Shown piece by piece: positions 24,101-39,100 of a stretch of 64,000 nucleotides of DNA. The first letter of the stretch is position 1. Each line of letters starts with the position of its first letter. Source of the DNA: Lepidurus packardi (taxonomy: Eukaryota; Arthropoda; Branchiopoda; Notostraca; Triopsidae); assembly GCA_023053545.1 (NCBI GenBank), contig JAKZAN010000001.1:8762565-8826564 (forward strand), read 5' to 3'. A program made the position numbers and the translations under genes. The notes beneath the pieces were generated by a model that did no database searches, had not been told where the DNA came from, and saw only the letters and a list, made by a program, of their open reading frames with translations.

Positions 24101-27100
24101 CCAAAGAAAAGAAACTGAAAGAAGAAGAGCTTCGAAAGGCGAAAGAAGAAGAGCTCAAGAAACAAAAAGAGGAAGCTCTCCGGAAACAGAAAGAAGAAGA
24201 GCTTCGAAAGCAAAATGAGGAGGATGAACTGAAAAGAAAAGCTGAAGAAGAGAGGTGTTTGAAGAAAGAAGCTGAACTTCTTGAGGTAGAGCGAATTAAA
24301 TTAGAGGCTGAAGCGAAAGTATTGGAAGAGGAAAACTTGAGAAAAGCAAACGAATCTGCCATTGAAGTAGCCAAGCTTTCTAAAGATCAGCAATCTTCCA
24401 AAGCAAAAACGGACGAAATCAACGTTAAACGCAGAAAGTCGACCACTTCTAGGAAATCTAGCAAATCAGAGGAATCATCTGCTGATTCCTCTCTCGTTCC
24501 TGATCTTTGTGAAACCGGCGATTCTAGTTCAACTCAGAAAACTCGTAAAGACAGCGTAAAAAAGAAGACCAAGCCTCAAAACGACGATTTCAAACCTCTG
24601 AAATCAGCTTCAGGCAATTCGTCGGAAGAATCGAATGTGTCTGTTACTCTAAAACCACCTCAGGACTCTGAAGAGTCGCCTACATGGGTGGCCCAGAGTG
24701 TCTCAGTTACTCCTTCTGTTGCTGCAAGAAAGCCTGAAGAGCTCCAGACCAGATCTTCCTTAGAATCACATGAATCGGATAGACAAAAACAAATGGAATC
24801 GACTCCTGACAGCTTAGGGTCATCACTTTCTACTCGCAGACGTCGCCGAACACCCAACTTAACCAGTGAAGATTTAATTCATGAAGAATCGCAGGAATCG
24901 CAAGAATTCGAAGACGTGGTGCGCCGTCGGCGCCTGCGCAAGGCATTATCTACCGAGAAAAGTGCTGAACACGACACAGAGTCAACTTTTGCTGTCCCGG
25001 AAACCAAAATCGAGCCAGAGCCTTATAAGAGTCGCTACATGAACCAGCCAGTTCAAGTGGCTTCTTCACGAGTAGCTTTTCGATGTGAAGGAACGATTTA
25101 CAAAGTAATCAATTTTGATACATTATTGAATATTTTTTGTTCTCTAAAATAAACCTTTGAATTAACCTCTTTTATTTTTTGTACCTTTAGGGTGGCTTGA
25201 GGGATCCTAAGAATAAGCCAAAGTTTAGCACCAAACTCAGAGATATGGAAGCTGCAAGAGGATCAAATATCAAGTTGACTTGTAGCGTGTTAGGAAGTCC
25301 AGAGCCTCACGTTGAATGGTACAAAAACGGATTCCTTTTCTCGGAAGAAGAAACCGACAAATGTAGACTGTCATATGATGGTGACACAGGCATTGCGATT
25401 TTAGAATTACAAAACGTATTGAGAGCAGATTCCGGCGAATATACTTGCGTAGCTAAAAACTGTAACGGACGCAGTACCTGTAGTGCGGATTTGCGGATAC
25501 GAGGCGATCTAGAATCCAAACCGATTCCTCCGACCTTCGCATCTTCCTTACGTGGTAATTCTCTAATTTATTTTCTTAAATATATTCAGATGTTTAATTA
25601 TTGTCTCACATTCATTGGTTAAGAAAATTCTCGTGGTAGAAAATTTTCTTGTCTTTGGCAATCTCCATTGTTGTGGGACACGTGGCTATTATTTTTCATT
25701 TCAGCTATTTTCACGTTTGCGTATACCATAGTTTTGACTATTTGAGTAATTTAATTGATGTTATTAATACAATAACAAGATTTTAGTGTTGATGAATGGG
25801 TCTAATTCGCTATTTTGTTTCTTTTGTTAGATTCATACGATTCCGGAAAGGACGAGCTAGTGTTGGACTGTGTCATTAGAGGGTACCCCCAGCCTAAAGT
25901 AACCTGGTTCAAAGACGGTTCTAAATTGTACTTCAGCAGCCGGCATCGTCAATTCTTGGATTCAAGTGGGAAATGCAAATTAGTAATTTACGCACCAAGT
26001 ATGGGAGACGCCGGTCATTATACGTGTATCGCCGACAACCGTGAATGCCAGGATGAAGTCTCTGCATTTATCAACGTGCCCGAACAGGCCTGGGCGAGAA
26101 CTCATCGTCCTTCCAGCATTTCTGAAATGTGCGAAGAAGAAGACGAGGCACCACAGTTCCGTCAAGCATTATCGGACCAAAAAGTCCATTTAGGTGGCAG
26201 CGTCACGTTTCACGTTGATGTTTCCGGTAATTATTACTATCAGAACCATAAACAATGCTTTATTAACGAAATTTGTCAGCTAAACATTGTCCGTAAATAT
26301 CTTGTTGTTAATATTTTGTATGTCGTCTTCGCTTCAAATCTGTTGAAATAATCGCATTTAAATGGTAACTTAACTGGATCTATGTTTCGTGCAGGAATCC
26401 CAGCACCGGAAGTTTCCTGGCTGTTTAACAATAAAGTGTTGCCTCCGTCATCCAAAATCCGGCACTTGACGCCTCAGCATGGGGTTCAAAGCTTCTCGAT
26501 TTACAATATTACTGCTTCTGATTTAGGGACTTACACTTGCCGCGCTACAAATGCGGCCGGTACTGTCCGATGTGAAGCCAGGCTGGCATTCAAAGACTCC
26601 AGTTCTTGTACTAATTCATCGCCAGCTGCAAGAATTTCAACCGCGCAACCCAGTGTTGCCAGCTTTGTAGAAAAACCCGAAAGCTTCTTAGACGTAGCGC
26701 GCGACCAGGATTTAATACTGGAATGTTCCGTCACAGGCTATCCTAAGCCTAGTTTACAGTGGACCAAAGGCTCTCGCGATCTGGCACTTTGTCCAAAAAT
26801 TATTATTGAAGAAATTGAGGAAAATGTTCATCGACTGACGTTAAAAAAAACCACGTATGCTGATTCGGGTACTTATTGCATCCAAATACGGAATTGCCAC
26901 GGAAGTCAACGTGCGTTTTGCACTGTTCGGGTAATTGAGCTTTTCCTTCAGTTAATAATCACTTGGTTAGTTTTGTGACATGATGTAAACTTAAGTTTCT
27001 TAAGGAAAATATTATTTCTTAAAAGCAGAAAATAGTAACAGTATATTTAAGAGTTCCTGAAATTGTAGTTTAGTGTTTAATAATTTGTCTGCATTTATCG

Positions 27101-30100
27101 AGTCAAATTTGTTTCATAATTTTAATTATTTGTATGTTATTTCAAAAAACGGATGTTCATTGCAGGAATTCTTTATGGCTTGTAGCAAATCTTTACGTGC
27201 TTTTTGAGCGCAGTGATGACAGATTCTTTGCATCCTTTGGGACACTAAGACGAAAAACTGTTACATTTCATTTCTTTTGCTTACTTTACAGGTGAAAGAA
27301 GTATACGTAACGACGGGAACGCCTTGGGAGTTGCAGGGAACTGCCAACATAATCCAAGATCTTGAAGACAAGCGTGCACGCAGGTTTAACAAAGGTAATT
27401 ATGTCTAAGATTCCCCCGTTTTTGTTCTTGTCTTGTCTCTTGGAGTTATTTACGAGGAAAAAAAACACCTTGCGAGGTCTAAATTTGGGTTCTATGACAA
27501 CATTTCTTGGGCCTCGGCAGCTTAAGCTGGCAACGAAGCCTCTTTGGCATCCTTGCCACTTCCTGATACACAACCGACTACTTTTTTGCGCGCTTTTTTG
27601 TGGGATAGCGCGCTGAAATTCCTGTTTAGATTAAGTCCTCAAATTATAAGTCGTTCAAAATTGCACGTTAGGTGATATTATTCTGTTTTAGACATAGTTC
27701 TGTTTTGTTTGTGTTCGGGAAGAAATTTGTGTTTGTGTGATGAGAAGAGGGTAATGAGCCATAAAAGTAACGAATGTTTAAGGTTTCGTTTCACGACCGC
27801 TGCAGCAACCGGAGAGACATTGAGCGTAGCCACTAGAGCTAAGTTATATTTAGGAAATGGCAGATTGACTTTCGTTTTGGGAACTTTGTCTCTACGTATG
27901 TGTGTGTGTGTGTTTATGTGGAACTTGTTCAGCTCGGCTAGCCGCAGTAATCACAGTGACGAACGCGTTTCCGGTCACGCTAGCGTAACTGAAAGTCAAT
28001 GAACGGTGAACGGGATTGTTCAACGGAGTGTTTTGAAATGGATATTACTGTTGGCAGCAATATTTATGCTAATCATGAAACAACTTCGTTTGCCCTGCGG
28101 AGAAAGTGGTCCGTGAAGGAAAAGCAGAGCAAACTGGACAGCTTTGCAAGTTTCCAAGTGGATTCCGAAGAGGAAGGTTCGAAAAACTTTAACCTGTGGT
28201 TTAGAAATACCTCACAGTTTGTAATAAGTTAGTCAAACAGTAAAGAAAAGAACCACTTATTGTTAAAGGAAAGGCTACGTTATATCGAACTCTAGTTATT
28301 TAAAAAATACTATTATTACCCTTTGAACGTTCAAAGCCTACTTATTATAAATACTACCGAGGATTTTTTAACTGTAATTAATTGAATAGTGTCCTATGTC
28401 CTGGTCGTTATAAGCACTTCCTGTTAAAGTTTACTTTCATAACTTGAATTGTACTTTCATAACTACCTTTCTAGGGTGTCCCATCGGTTGCAGTTTAAGT
28501 CATAGTTTAATTGTAAATAATGTATATCGTGTCAATGTATATTTGTGATTAGTTTTGATTTATAATTTTAAATTCAGAAGTGCGAAGTCCTGGCACCTAG
28601 TGTCAGTTATATAAATCGAACGTTTCAGAATTAACTTCTATTGGGTTCGCCTATAAACTGTTTTAAATTCATATAATTTAGACTGATTTATTTAAATTAG
28701 GTTTTAATAAAATTATCAAATCTTTTCGTAAATCTTTAGATGTGCCTGGCCCCATTCCCTCGCCGCCAATCGCAACAGCCATTGGCAAGAATTTTGTATC
28801 TCTGTCATGGAATAAACCCAGTACTAATGGCGGCGCTCCAATCATGGCATATAAAGTGGAGGCGTGGTTAATTGGAGAAGGGGCTAATTGGACTGAGGTA
28901 TAGAATTAATTAAGTAAGAAAAAGGGGACTCTACTAAAGTACTTTTTCTTATTTTATTGTAAAGTTGGCGATGTCTCCTATTCCGTCGTTTGACGCGTAC
29001 AACCTTAAACCCGAACGCGAGTACTTGTTTAGGGTCACTCCCCGTAACAAATACGGGTGGGGTGAACCGACGACTTCGATGAATCCCATAAAAACGGGTG
29101 CTTTAGTCCAAACCCCGCGTTTCACTTCAGTTTTATATCCGCAAATGAAAGTTCTGCAAGGAAGTGAAGTATCGCTTCAATGTGAAGTAAGTTTTTTTGG
29201 CGTGGTTTACATTAAAGGCACTTATTTAGAATTTTAAATACGGCATTATCACACAGTTTACTGGGTAATTGTAGTTAAGGGAATAGTAAGAGTTCCTTTT
29301 GTATAGGTTTTAATTTGCTATGATTCGGAGTGAAAGGAATTTGGGTCTCAAGTTAGTTTACATTTGAAGGTATTTGGAGTTCCTGTGCCTCGAGTCAAGT
29401 GGTTGAAAGACGGATCTGACATTGATTCAGCTAAACAGATTCGATACGGTGTGAAAACTGAAGGCACGAACCAAATATTGGTCATTTACAACATTTCTAG
29501 CGAAGACGATGCCAAGTTTGTGTGCGAAGCTAACAACGCTGGTGGAACTGGCTGCACCTCAGTTAGGCTACTGGTCGTTGATGATCCTCGCATTGTTGAA
29601 GCAGACGAAAACTTCCGCAAGTGAGATTGAAAAATAACTAGAAGAACATCTTCTAGTAGTAAAATTTACCTTGTCATTGTAGGCAACTAGAGCGCTTGGG
29701 GAAAATGGATACTGGGAAAATCCTCGCACCACAATTTACAATGAGACCCCGGGATCGTCGCGTTCAAGTTACGTATCCGGTTCGCTTAACTTGTCAGGTC
29801 GTCGGATTCCCCAAGCCTGACGTTACCTGGAAATTCAACTACAAGCTCATCCAGCCTGACGGTAAGATTACTTCTGTGTTGATTATTTACAATTATTCTG
29901 ACTTTCCCCGCATAAAGCAATGAACCTTACAATAAAAACTCATCAACTTTATCCCTTTAAAAAGCAAAAAGAGAGGATACAAGAAAAAAAAGAAGGGACT
30001 TCTTGAAATGTTGCTCTTAATTTAATTAAAATGTAATTTTTACGTAAGGAAATGCTTTCATACTCTTGTATTTCCAATAGAACGTCATACGTTTTGCAAG

Positions 30101-33100
30101 GATGGAGATTTTCATACGTTGGAAATCTCTAATGCCAAATTCGATGACGCTGGGCTGTATCAAGTTCATGCCCAGAACAGCCAAGGTGCAATTACATGTC
30201 CTTGTCGTTTAATTGTGGACGGAGGCATTAAAGCATACATCCCGCCCATTTTCGTTCACGAGCTGGAAGACCGTACAGTTAGCGTGGGTCACTCAATTAG
30301 CCTGGTGGGAAGGGTTGAAGCGTATCCCGCAGTTGGCGTCACGTGGTGCGTTATCGAATTTTTTTTGGTTCAATTTTGTAATCTTGCATTTACTTCTTTT
30401 TATTTCTACAAGGTACCGTGATGGAGTGCGTCTTCGACCCAGCAGGAAGTACGATATGTGTCTGAACCGTGATGGCACCGTTACCTTGCTGGTGGCCAAT
30501 GCTCAAATCCGGGATGCTGCCGTTTACATGTGTGAAGTTACTAACGAAATGGGCAAAGCCGAAACCTTCGCTCGCGTTACGATCAAACATAAAGAAGGAT
30601 ATGACTTAAACATGGATGGGGCTGATGTGGACCGAAGCCAAGGGTGAAAAATATGCCATTATTCTTAACTATGTTTATATGATAAATTATCAATTTTAAA
30701 GTTTCTACATTTTCCTTCGAAACATGCTAGCCAAATTGAATTCTATATATAACCTGCTTTGTGAATATTTTTGGTAGGGTATATGTTATTATCATTACTG
30801 AGTTATTAACAGAATTTCTGCATGGACCACACCCACGAGAAATAATGGCTTTGAAAACTCGTGCTTGTGATAGGCTAACTTTAAAACTTTTCGTTTATTT
30901 GCCTGGCAATAACATTGCGTTTTTTTAGTTGCTTTAACAAATTTCAAGTTCCATTAACATTAGGTATCATTTGTCAAATCTCTTCTCTGTTTGTGTCGTA
31001 ATTTGTTGCATGTTAATGAAAATCGGGATCGGGAAATTCGCTGAGGCGTATTAGGAGTTGTATTGAGTTGGCGTAAGCTGTTTGGGGTAGTGTCAGCGTG
31101 AAATCGAACATGAGTTGTAGCAGTGTTGTTTGTATGAAGCTTTTTGTTTGGCATTGGCCTGTGTCACCTTTATCGTGGCTTTCTAACGGTTGTCAACATG
31201 CATGATTACCATGATTATGCAAAAAAGTTGCTTATGCGGCTCTCTGTTCTTTTTTCTGCCTTCGTCTTTTTTTCCTAACTAACCCGGCTGCTGCCAACCT
31301 TAAAGTCATCCCTGTTGGAAAGGAATAGTCACGCATGCAGTCGTGCAAATCTTTATAAGCTTCTTAAAAGGTCTTCAATACCTCCATTTATCATATAATG
31401 ACCGTTTAACAGTTTCTGGATCCCCATAAACTCTTCAAAAGTTGTTAAAAGATTCAAAACGCTCCGACATCCTAACGTTTATACGCTTTTATTTTAACTA
31501 TTATTTATAGTGTATACCCTTTTATTCTAAACAGAAAGTAACTGGGCTGGCTCATTGCTTAGGAATACTCGCATTAAAGTTAAAGGTATTCAGTTTATCG
31601 AGTCAAACGATCAAGGACCACGAGGTCATTTTGAATTCAACAGACGCTTTGGGCTTGAACAAACAGACTTGAAAACGTTTACTGTCTGTCTTGTTTTGTT
31701 TTGGCGTTTTGTTGATTTAGCATTTGTCTGAGCATCTTTTTCGGTTTTGCAAATGTGCGAAGTCTCGAGCCTTGTGCTAAGTTGTTGACCGTCTGCAAAC
31801 TCTCTTCTCTTTTAGGTTGAGTCACCCAAGCTTAAGTTTTGCCCCCAAATTTCCCCTTTGTTTAGCGTAGGATCAATGTCAAAAACTCAACGGAAAATAC
31901 TTGGACGGGTTTCCAAGGTCGAAACCCTCCGTTAATTGCGCAGATCGATTGTGAACGAGTCAGAGTTAGCACACTTAGCGTTCCCAAAAGTTCCACCGTT
32001 AGATAACTATAACTATTTGCATGCACTGCAGGTTGGCCTCTCCTCCTTGGCCCATAAATCTCCGGCTAAAACGTTCATCGTCACCTGCTCCCGCCATCCA
32101 CTTGTTTCTTTTTTGTTCGCTCAGGGATTTGGGAAGGTTTTTTCGGTATCTCCGTGCCGACCCTTATAGCTAAGATTATACATGCACAGTCCCAGAAACG
32201 TAGAGAGAGAGATACATTGGGGCCACGCCCTAGCTTTGTGCGTTACCAATTTGCTCCCAACACGAACTATTTTAACCCGAACACTAGGACATAAACTTTA
32301 CCACTTGCTTCCCTTTTTGAAAGTCCAAAACAAAGAGTTTAAAGACACGCCTTTTGATTATTGACGGGAATTAATCCTTCTTTTGTACAATCCTTGTTTC
32401 TAGCACGTCCAAGGCCCCCAAATTTCTACAAAAACCGAGATCTACTGAAGTACTCGAGGGTGATTCTTTAGTGATTCTCTGCGAAGTCGTAGGCGATCCC
32501 AAACCGGAAGTAATATGGCTGCGCGACTGGCTAAACGTAAGTTAATTTCAGTTATTATTTTATTTTGTTATTCGTGCACATTTTCTGTGTTATTTCTTGA
32601 TATTAAGATTTATGGTGTCTAAACATTGAGAGAGACAACCAAAGGTTTCGACAGGGTTTACTCAAGGAACTGATTAGAATTCGGCTCATTACTTGGAACC
32701 TTATAAGGTTTGGGGGGATACCTAGGATATTTTTGTTGTCTTTGACTGTTGGGATTTAACAATCTGCTGACGTTTGCGTGGGATTTACGTTATATATGCT
32801 CTATCAAGATTAGTTCAAGTCGTGTGGAAAGGGAAAATCAAAATAGAAGAGCTTAAAAAAAATTGATTGGCCTGTTGGAAAGTCATAGCGTTCTGGTGGT
32901 TCCGAGATAACGTATCGACGTTTGGATGTCCTGCTGTGTCTCTTTTCAGTTCCTTTCATGCATTTCAAGATTAGAAATCCAAACAGTGGCCTTCTATCTT
33001 CCCTTTTTATTTCAATGGAAAGTATTGAAGTCCAAATGTGTTGAGCGTTCTTGGGGAAAGACCTAACATGGTTCGTCTCCGGGGTCGCAGTTGCCGAGTC

Positions 33101-36100
33101 ATACGTGTCAGTGTCGTGAGTGGACACATGTGTCCCTGTCATGTGCTCTGCTGGTCCAAGCGAAGCAACCACAAAGATTGCTAGTAAGATGACAATCGGT
33201 AACTCATGAATTATGCCACAGACTCGCAGACGAAACTAGGTGGAGGATAGGATGTTTGTTTGGCTTTGGCTCCCGACAACTTTTTATTTTTTTGCGTCTA
33301 GTGAGTTTTTCTAGCCAACTTATTGAGCTCCTCACGACCTACTCAGTAGTTCGAACTCATTAAAAAGTTTCCAATCTGTTACCTCATGTCGATAGATTTG
33401 TTCATTCTAAAGCTATCGTTTAGGTGTGGGTACACCGGAAACAAATCCCGTCTATTTATTTTTTACATATAGAAAAAATCTGTAGTTGCAATATTAATCA
33501 ATTTTCATTTTGTTAGCCCGTTATTAGTTATTAAGTAATTAAACCTTTTTTTAACCTACTCAGGCAAATTGTGCAAATTGAAATACATTTGGCGACAATG
33601 AAAAGCAAAAACTTTGAACGAATTGCAGCTGATCTTCTAAACACGGAGTTGTTGAAAATGTGGGACTTGTAAACTTTGCATGAATTTTTCTACGGACATT
33701 TGCGTTACGATAGTATGTACACGTTTCGGGTTCGTGTTACGTAAATAATCTCGGAAAAACTTTGGGTTGTATTGTAATAAACCAGACGTTTCCCTTACTC
33801 TTCCTGTAGATTGATTCTAGCGTAGCTGGCTTACATACAATTAGCATGGCAAATGTACTGAAAAACCACAAGTACTAGCGTGAGAAACTCAATACTCTTG
33901 CGTCACTTATACTTACTGTGAGTGACGTCATTGATCTTAGCTGACCATCGATCTTGTCAGTTTGTCATACGGTTATATATCCTTATGACTTAACACTGTC
34001 AAGTCCTTCAGATGAAGTCCTTGAGTTTCTCTAAAAACTATATTTGGATTGATGTAAAGATTAGTGTAATGGGATATTATCGAAGGTAAAACCTGTTCTA
34101 TCGTTCAGCGTTTTTCTTTTCATTCCAATTTAACTCATTACGTGGGCAAAGACACAAAACCCAAAAAGAAGTTAATTTTCTTTCTATTTAAGGCAATACC
34201 TCATGTTAAGGTCAAACTTAACTTAATTTCTCAAATCACCTCAAAATTTAGGGCACACTGAACTTTCTATCTTTACAAATACGGTTCTCATACATCGTCT
34301 GAATACATCGTCTGAATTCAAAGGATGGAGACTTTTTAAGAGGGGAACCCAGGCCTTCTAAAGTGTGGATTAATTATAAGCTCAGCTTCTTAACTAATTG
34401 ATGCGGCTTTTCCGTTCACTGTCACCGGATTTGGACTCATTTGTTTGGACTATCTTGCTCATCTCTTGGTTGGGGACTGGGAGCTATAATGAATTGGAAA
34501 GTTATGTTACGGCGGGACTTTGTAGCTTCGGATAACGCGACAAAAGTTCTTGAAAATAAAATGTAAACAACAGCTAAAGAAAAAAAAGTTCAAAATTCCC
34601 CTTCGCCTGAAAGTCGTCTGAGCCCTTGCCCGACGACTCCTGAGAGCAAAAGAAAAAGACCCTTGCGTAGCACTTTCTTTATTATTAAGGACGGGTATAT
34701 AGTAGCGGCTCTGGGACTTATTATAGGAACTTTGGAAAGCCGTTTAAAGTCTCCTCAAGCAGGAGGAAGGCAAAAGTTATCATTAGCGACTGGCAATTAG
34801 AGTCAAAATAAGCTTTTCTTAATACGTAATCAGCTACTGCAAACTTCAGTCGCAAATTTCGTAGCCTGGACGGCGTTTTTTGCTTTAACATGTACAGATG
34901 TGCGCTTCACGTGTTTCATGTCTTCACGACGCCGACCAGGAATTACGAAAAGGTAGAGCATTGGCCCAGTTTTCCTTTCTGGCTTGGCTGTGTACCTTCG
35001 CTGTAATATTTCGCTGGCTTGCGTACGAGGCGGTATGAGGTGGCTAGGGCAATTATGGTTCCAGGCAAGAAAAAGGAAGATTAGGGAAAAATACTTTTCG
35101 AGAGCGAAACAGGATTTCGTTAAGTAACGGCAACGGAACAGTAGCAGTTCTATTGCCTTAATTTGGAAGAAGGGACGTCCTTGCCACTGACCCACATTAT
35201 AGTCACACGATCCTCCAATGGTCATAGCGAAAGGGAAACGTATTTTTTTCTTTCACGGGAAACTTACAATTAAATTTCAATTAAAATTACTTACAATTAA
35301 AATTAAAATTCCATGGGAAACTTACAATTAAACCGCATCAAACTGAACACATACTTTAGGCAAAAAAATATATAAAAGAAATAAAAAAAATATTGCCACG
35401 ACAAATTCACTTTGGCTCCGCCCCTTAATCTGGTTTACCTACATGCCAAGAATGAAAAGATAGACTTTAGTGTTGTTGAAGTTTTTCACTGTTGGGCGCT
35501 GTACTATATAGACTTGGGATGCTGCCATGGCGCCGATTTGGTGGGAGTTGAAATGAGTCGAAGAAAAGCGCGTCAAGTTATGTGCTGGAGTCGTATGCAA
35601 ATCAAGCGAGCCTTTGTGGTGGTACTCTTTGAAGTGACACATGGACACATGACAACTATAACGTATTCTTTACATGCGAGAGAGTGCTTTTGGACGCTTT
35701 TAATAGGAGCCGTTTCGGGCCGAGAGTCCCGAAAAAGTCTGCCTTTTTGGTTCGTGCCTTTCTTTTGTGTGTGTGCTTGTCCTTTGGAGACATTAAAAGC
35801 CCGTATGAGACTCTCTCGGGAAACGTCTCCATGAGGCCTTATATGTAGATACGTAGCGTTTGTATCGCTTTAAACGGAGAAGTAACGCCCGTTCGTTGCG
35901 TTCGTTTTAAAGTAAAGAATCACAGATATTCTCTCTTGCTCTCTTGGGTGGTCAAATGGCAGCCATAAATGTCAACCGCCGTTTAAAAGTATATGGGACA
36001 GCCCAACAAACCATTTGGCTTAAGAAAAAAATTATTACAAAATCTGAAAACGCCTTTCGAGCACGATTTACCACTTTACCAACGCAAAAACCTTGCGAAT

Positions 36101-39100
36101 CTCTATATAAGACAGTGAAGGTTTATAGTACAGACTCGTAGGATAGTGAACCGTAACAAGCTAGCTTATTACGAATTTTTCTTTGTATTTTAAAGAAAAG
36201 ATTGTCACATATTTTAGATTGCAACTCTCCGGAACAAGTTCGATTGAACGATAGTTACAATTTAAGAGATATGTGGATTACATATTATTATTTCTTGTGT
36301 TGTACCGCAGCTTTAAATTACCGTCAGACAGTTTTTTTCCTACATCACGATTTGCAAATAGTGCAAAAAGTTACCCATGGGAACTTGCATCAGCTTTTTT
36401 TTAAGTCCAAGGGGAAATCCGGAATTATAATATTACATTTTGGGGGAGTCAGAACTGCACGTTTAAGTTGAACAGCTGACACCTTTGGCGCAGTTCGCTA
36501 TAATTGGCTTATGGTCACGCATTCTTTAAAGCTCTGGAATGTATGACGAAAACTAAAGATGGGTTTTTTAGAAAGTATATGCGTCATTTACATTGTCATT
36601 AGATTTGCATATGCGGACACTGTTTGGCAAGCACTGAAGGACTCTCTCTGCACTTGTGCAAAAATCAACGTGACTGTCTCTTATAAGAGCTTAAGGCTGC
36701 AATTCGTATGCAGCATAATTCATTAACGTTTTTCGTCGTGTTGGGGTTTTTATTGTACTGAATATTTGAAACCATTAAACGATAAAGCGTTTTGTTTGAG
36801 ACATACTCTTTAAAATAAAAATGCTTAATTTGAATTCTCAGTTTAAATGAGGAGTTCTTGCTACCTTACGCTTGTAACGCATAGCTAATGAAGCTGAGAA
36901 GATTTGGGGGCCCGTCTTTTGGCAGCCAACGTCTCTCTCTTGACAGATGATGGAAAGCCATCATCATCATCATCGTTTCTCTGTTTTCATTCCTGGAATG
37001 GTATTGTATTCCCACATTTCACACCATTGAGCTTGTGACGGTGAAGAAAAGGTATTTTTTATTTTGATCAAAGGTTGGTGGAAAAAGTGTCCAAAAAAGG
37101 CATCATTGAGATTAGTTTCGTAGGACTAGGGTCGGGATGTTTTGGGGGAGCAAAACCCCACTTTATAGGCATAGAAAAGCTTGAGTTATTCCGAAGACGG
37201 ACGAAAAGGGAAAGTAATACATTTTCGACGAAGTTTGGCCTTCACCCATTGAAAACAGGCCCGTCGCAGCCACAGCTTCCTCCATATATCCTCGATCAAG
37301 GGTCAAGTCATTGGCGGCCGTAATCTTCTTTCTGGTTTTCTGGTTCTTTACTTTATTTTTTTTATGGTAAGGGAAGGTTTGATTGCTAAATTTAGTATAG
37401 GTTTAATGACGTGGAAGTCTTTGTCCAAGAAGCTGAAATTTGGGAGGATTGAATTTTATGGACCTTAACGTTATAAACTGCATACCATAATTGGGAAAGA
37501 TGAATTATATATCGCGTATTATGGTGCTGGGTTATGTTTCCTTTTTATTAGATAGTTTTGAACTTTTGGGTCAAATTTGCTCAGACTTGGGTGTTTAGAA
37601 TGTGAAATTCTGGTTTAGGTTACTACATCAAGGGTATATGAAACTCATACTGTATGTAAATGAAGACCTGGCTTCAATAGTTTTGTCTTGAAAACTCTCA
37701 GACAAATATACACAAGTCAACAGCCCTAAAGTACTTTGTTTTTGTGCAGAATCGTTTATTTAGATCTTAAAAAGGTTTTCAAGTTTTTCAAGCTTTTCAA
37801 GTTGAAGTTTTAGCCGTTTGAATTGGTTTATTGGGGGCCAAGAAACAACAATGAAGCAAATTACAGGAAATCCCTTTGTTTTTAGCCACGAGAGAGGTTT
37901 GCAGCTGTAACTTGAAGCCGGGGAAAAGAATGCTGAATTTCAGCTCTGGAGAATGCACTGTACTGTATTGTTAACAGCCTGTATAGCACATGAGCGAAGG
38001 CGAAAGGCACAACTCAGAGAAAAAATCCGGAATGCCAACTTTGTGCCTGTTGCTTTGCCAAGCCACAAAAACCCAGTGTGTAGCAAAAGGCCAAGGGTCG
38101 CTTCTCATTACAAGCCCACGAACGCAAAAGGTGAAAAGCCTTTCAGGAGAACCATAAGAGACAAGTTCTTCTCGCTTCAAGTTCCTTCGTGCAGTCTCAG
38201 TTGCCTTGCAAGTTTTCTCCTGGTCGGATGCTAAAAGAACTAGCGAGAAGGGACTCATTTGGATTCTTTTTTTTATCGCCCACTGTGGAAGAGAACTATC
38301 ATTGACACATTTAACTGTGAACTTCCAACAATAAGACTCGTGTCCTAAATTAATGCTTGTATAAAAGTGCCGTTTTCACCAGGATATCAAATTTAGTTGT
38401 AACTTTCCAATTGGGATCTGCTTATACAGAAAGCCTGTCCTACAGGTAAATAAGTTTTCTCTCTCTCTGTCTTGTTTAATTAAGAAGATAATTTATCTTA
38501 GATCTCAAATCCTTACATTTTATAATTTTAAAGTGTTCTTCGAGATCTTTGTTCCAATCTTGAAGGGCCAAATTTCATGGTAGAATTACACGCTGCTGAG
38601 TGTGCAATAAAATGTTCAAAGAATAGCAACATTTTAAACTCGTTTAACATTGACTTAAAGACTTGGATGAAAGATTTTCTGTATCAAACTTTATACACTT
38701 AGCCGAAAGTATCTGGTATTTGATATCTTCTATACCAATAAAAAAGTGTGTACATTACGATTGAAATGGTAATTTGCAGTAGATAATTCGTTCTTGGAAT
38801 TTGTAATGTAGAATGAATACGTCCACTTAAAATCCTGTAAAGCATGATCTTTTACGATTCAAAGCTCAGCATTTTCTTCCTTAGGAGATCGTGGACTGGA
38901 GAGGAATGTTTTGTTGACTTTCAGGGTACTATTTCCACTTGAAGTCAAAAAGTCAATAAAAGACTTTGGCAGATGTCGATGTCTAAATGTCTTTTTCTTG
39001 GCAATGTGGCTAAGTACTTTTTTGTGAAAATTTTTCTTTTTATTTAAAGAATATTTTAGAACAGTTGCGCCGTCAACGTTTTGTCGGCAAGACGGTGGTT

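Noticed and set aside
31501-31510. MEF2-like site TTATTTATAG in an intron
   Set aside because: The loose 10-bp consensus is expected several times by chance in 64 kb of AT-rich DNA.
33923-33930. CRE palindrome TGACGTCA in the large intron
   Set aside because: About one such 8-mer is expected by chance; there is no associated start site here.
34830-35225. 131-codon minus-strand frame in the 15.5-kb intron
   Set aside because: No similarity to known proteins or transposon enzymes that I can see, and no promoter or splice signs.
35412-35834. 140-codon plus-strand frame in the 15.5-kb intron
   Set aside because: Composition and lack of motifs look like chance; phase and borders do not fit an exon of the host gene.
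36955-36975. Short ATC trinucleotide repeat
   Set aside because: Only about five units; an ordinary microsatellite with no coding or regulatory support.
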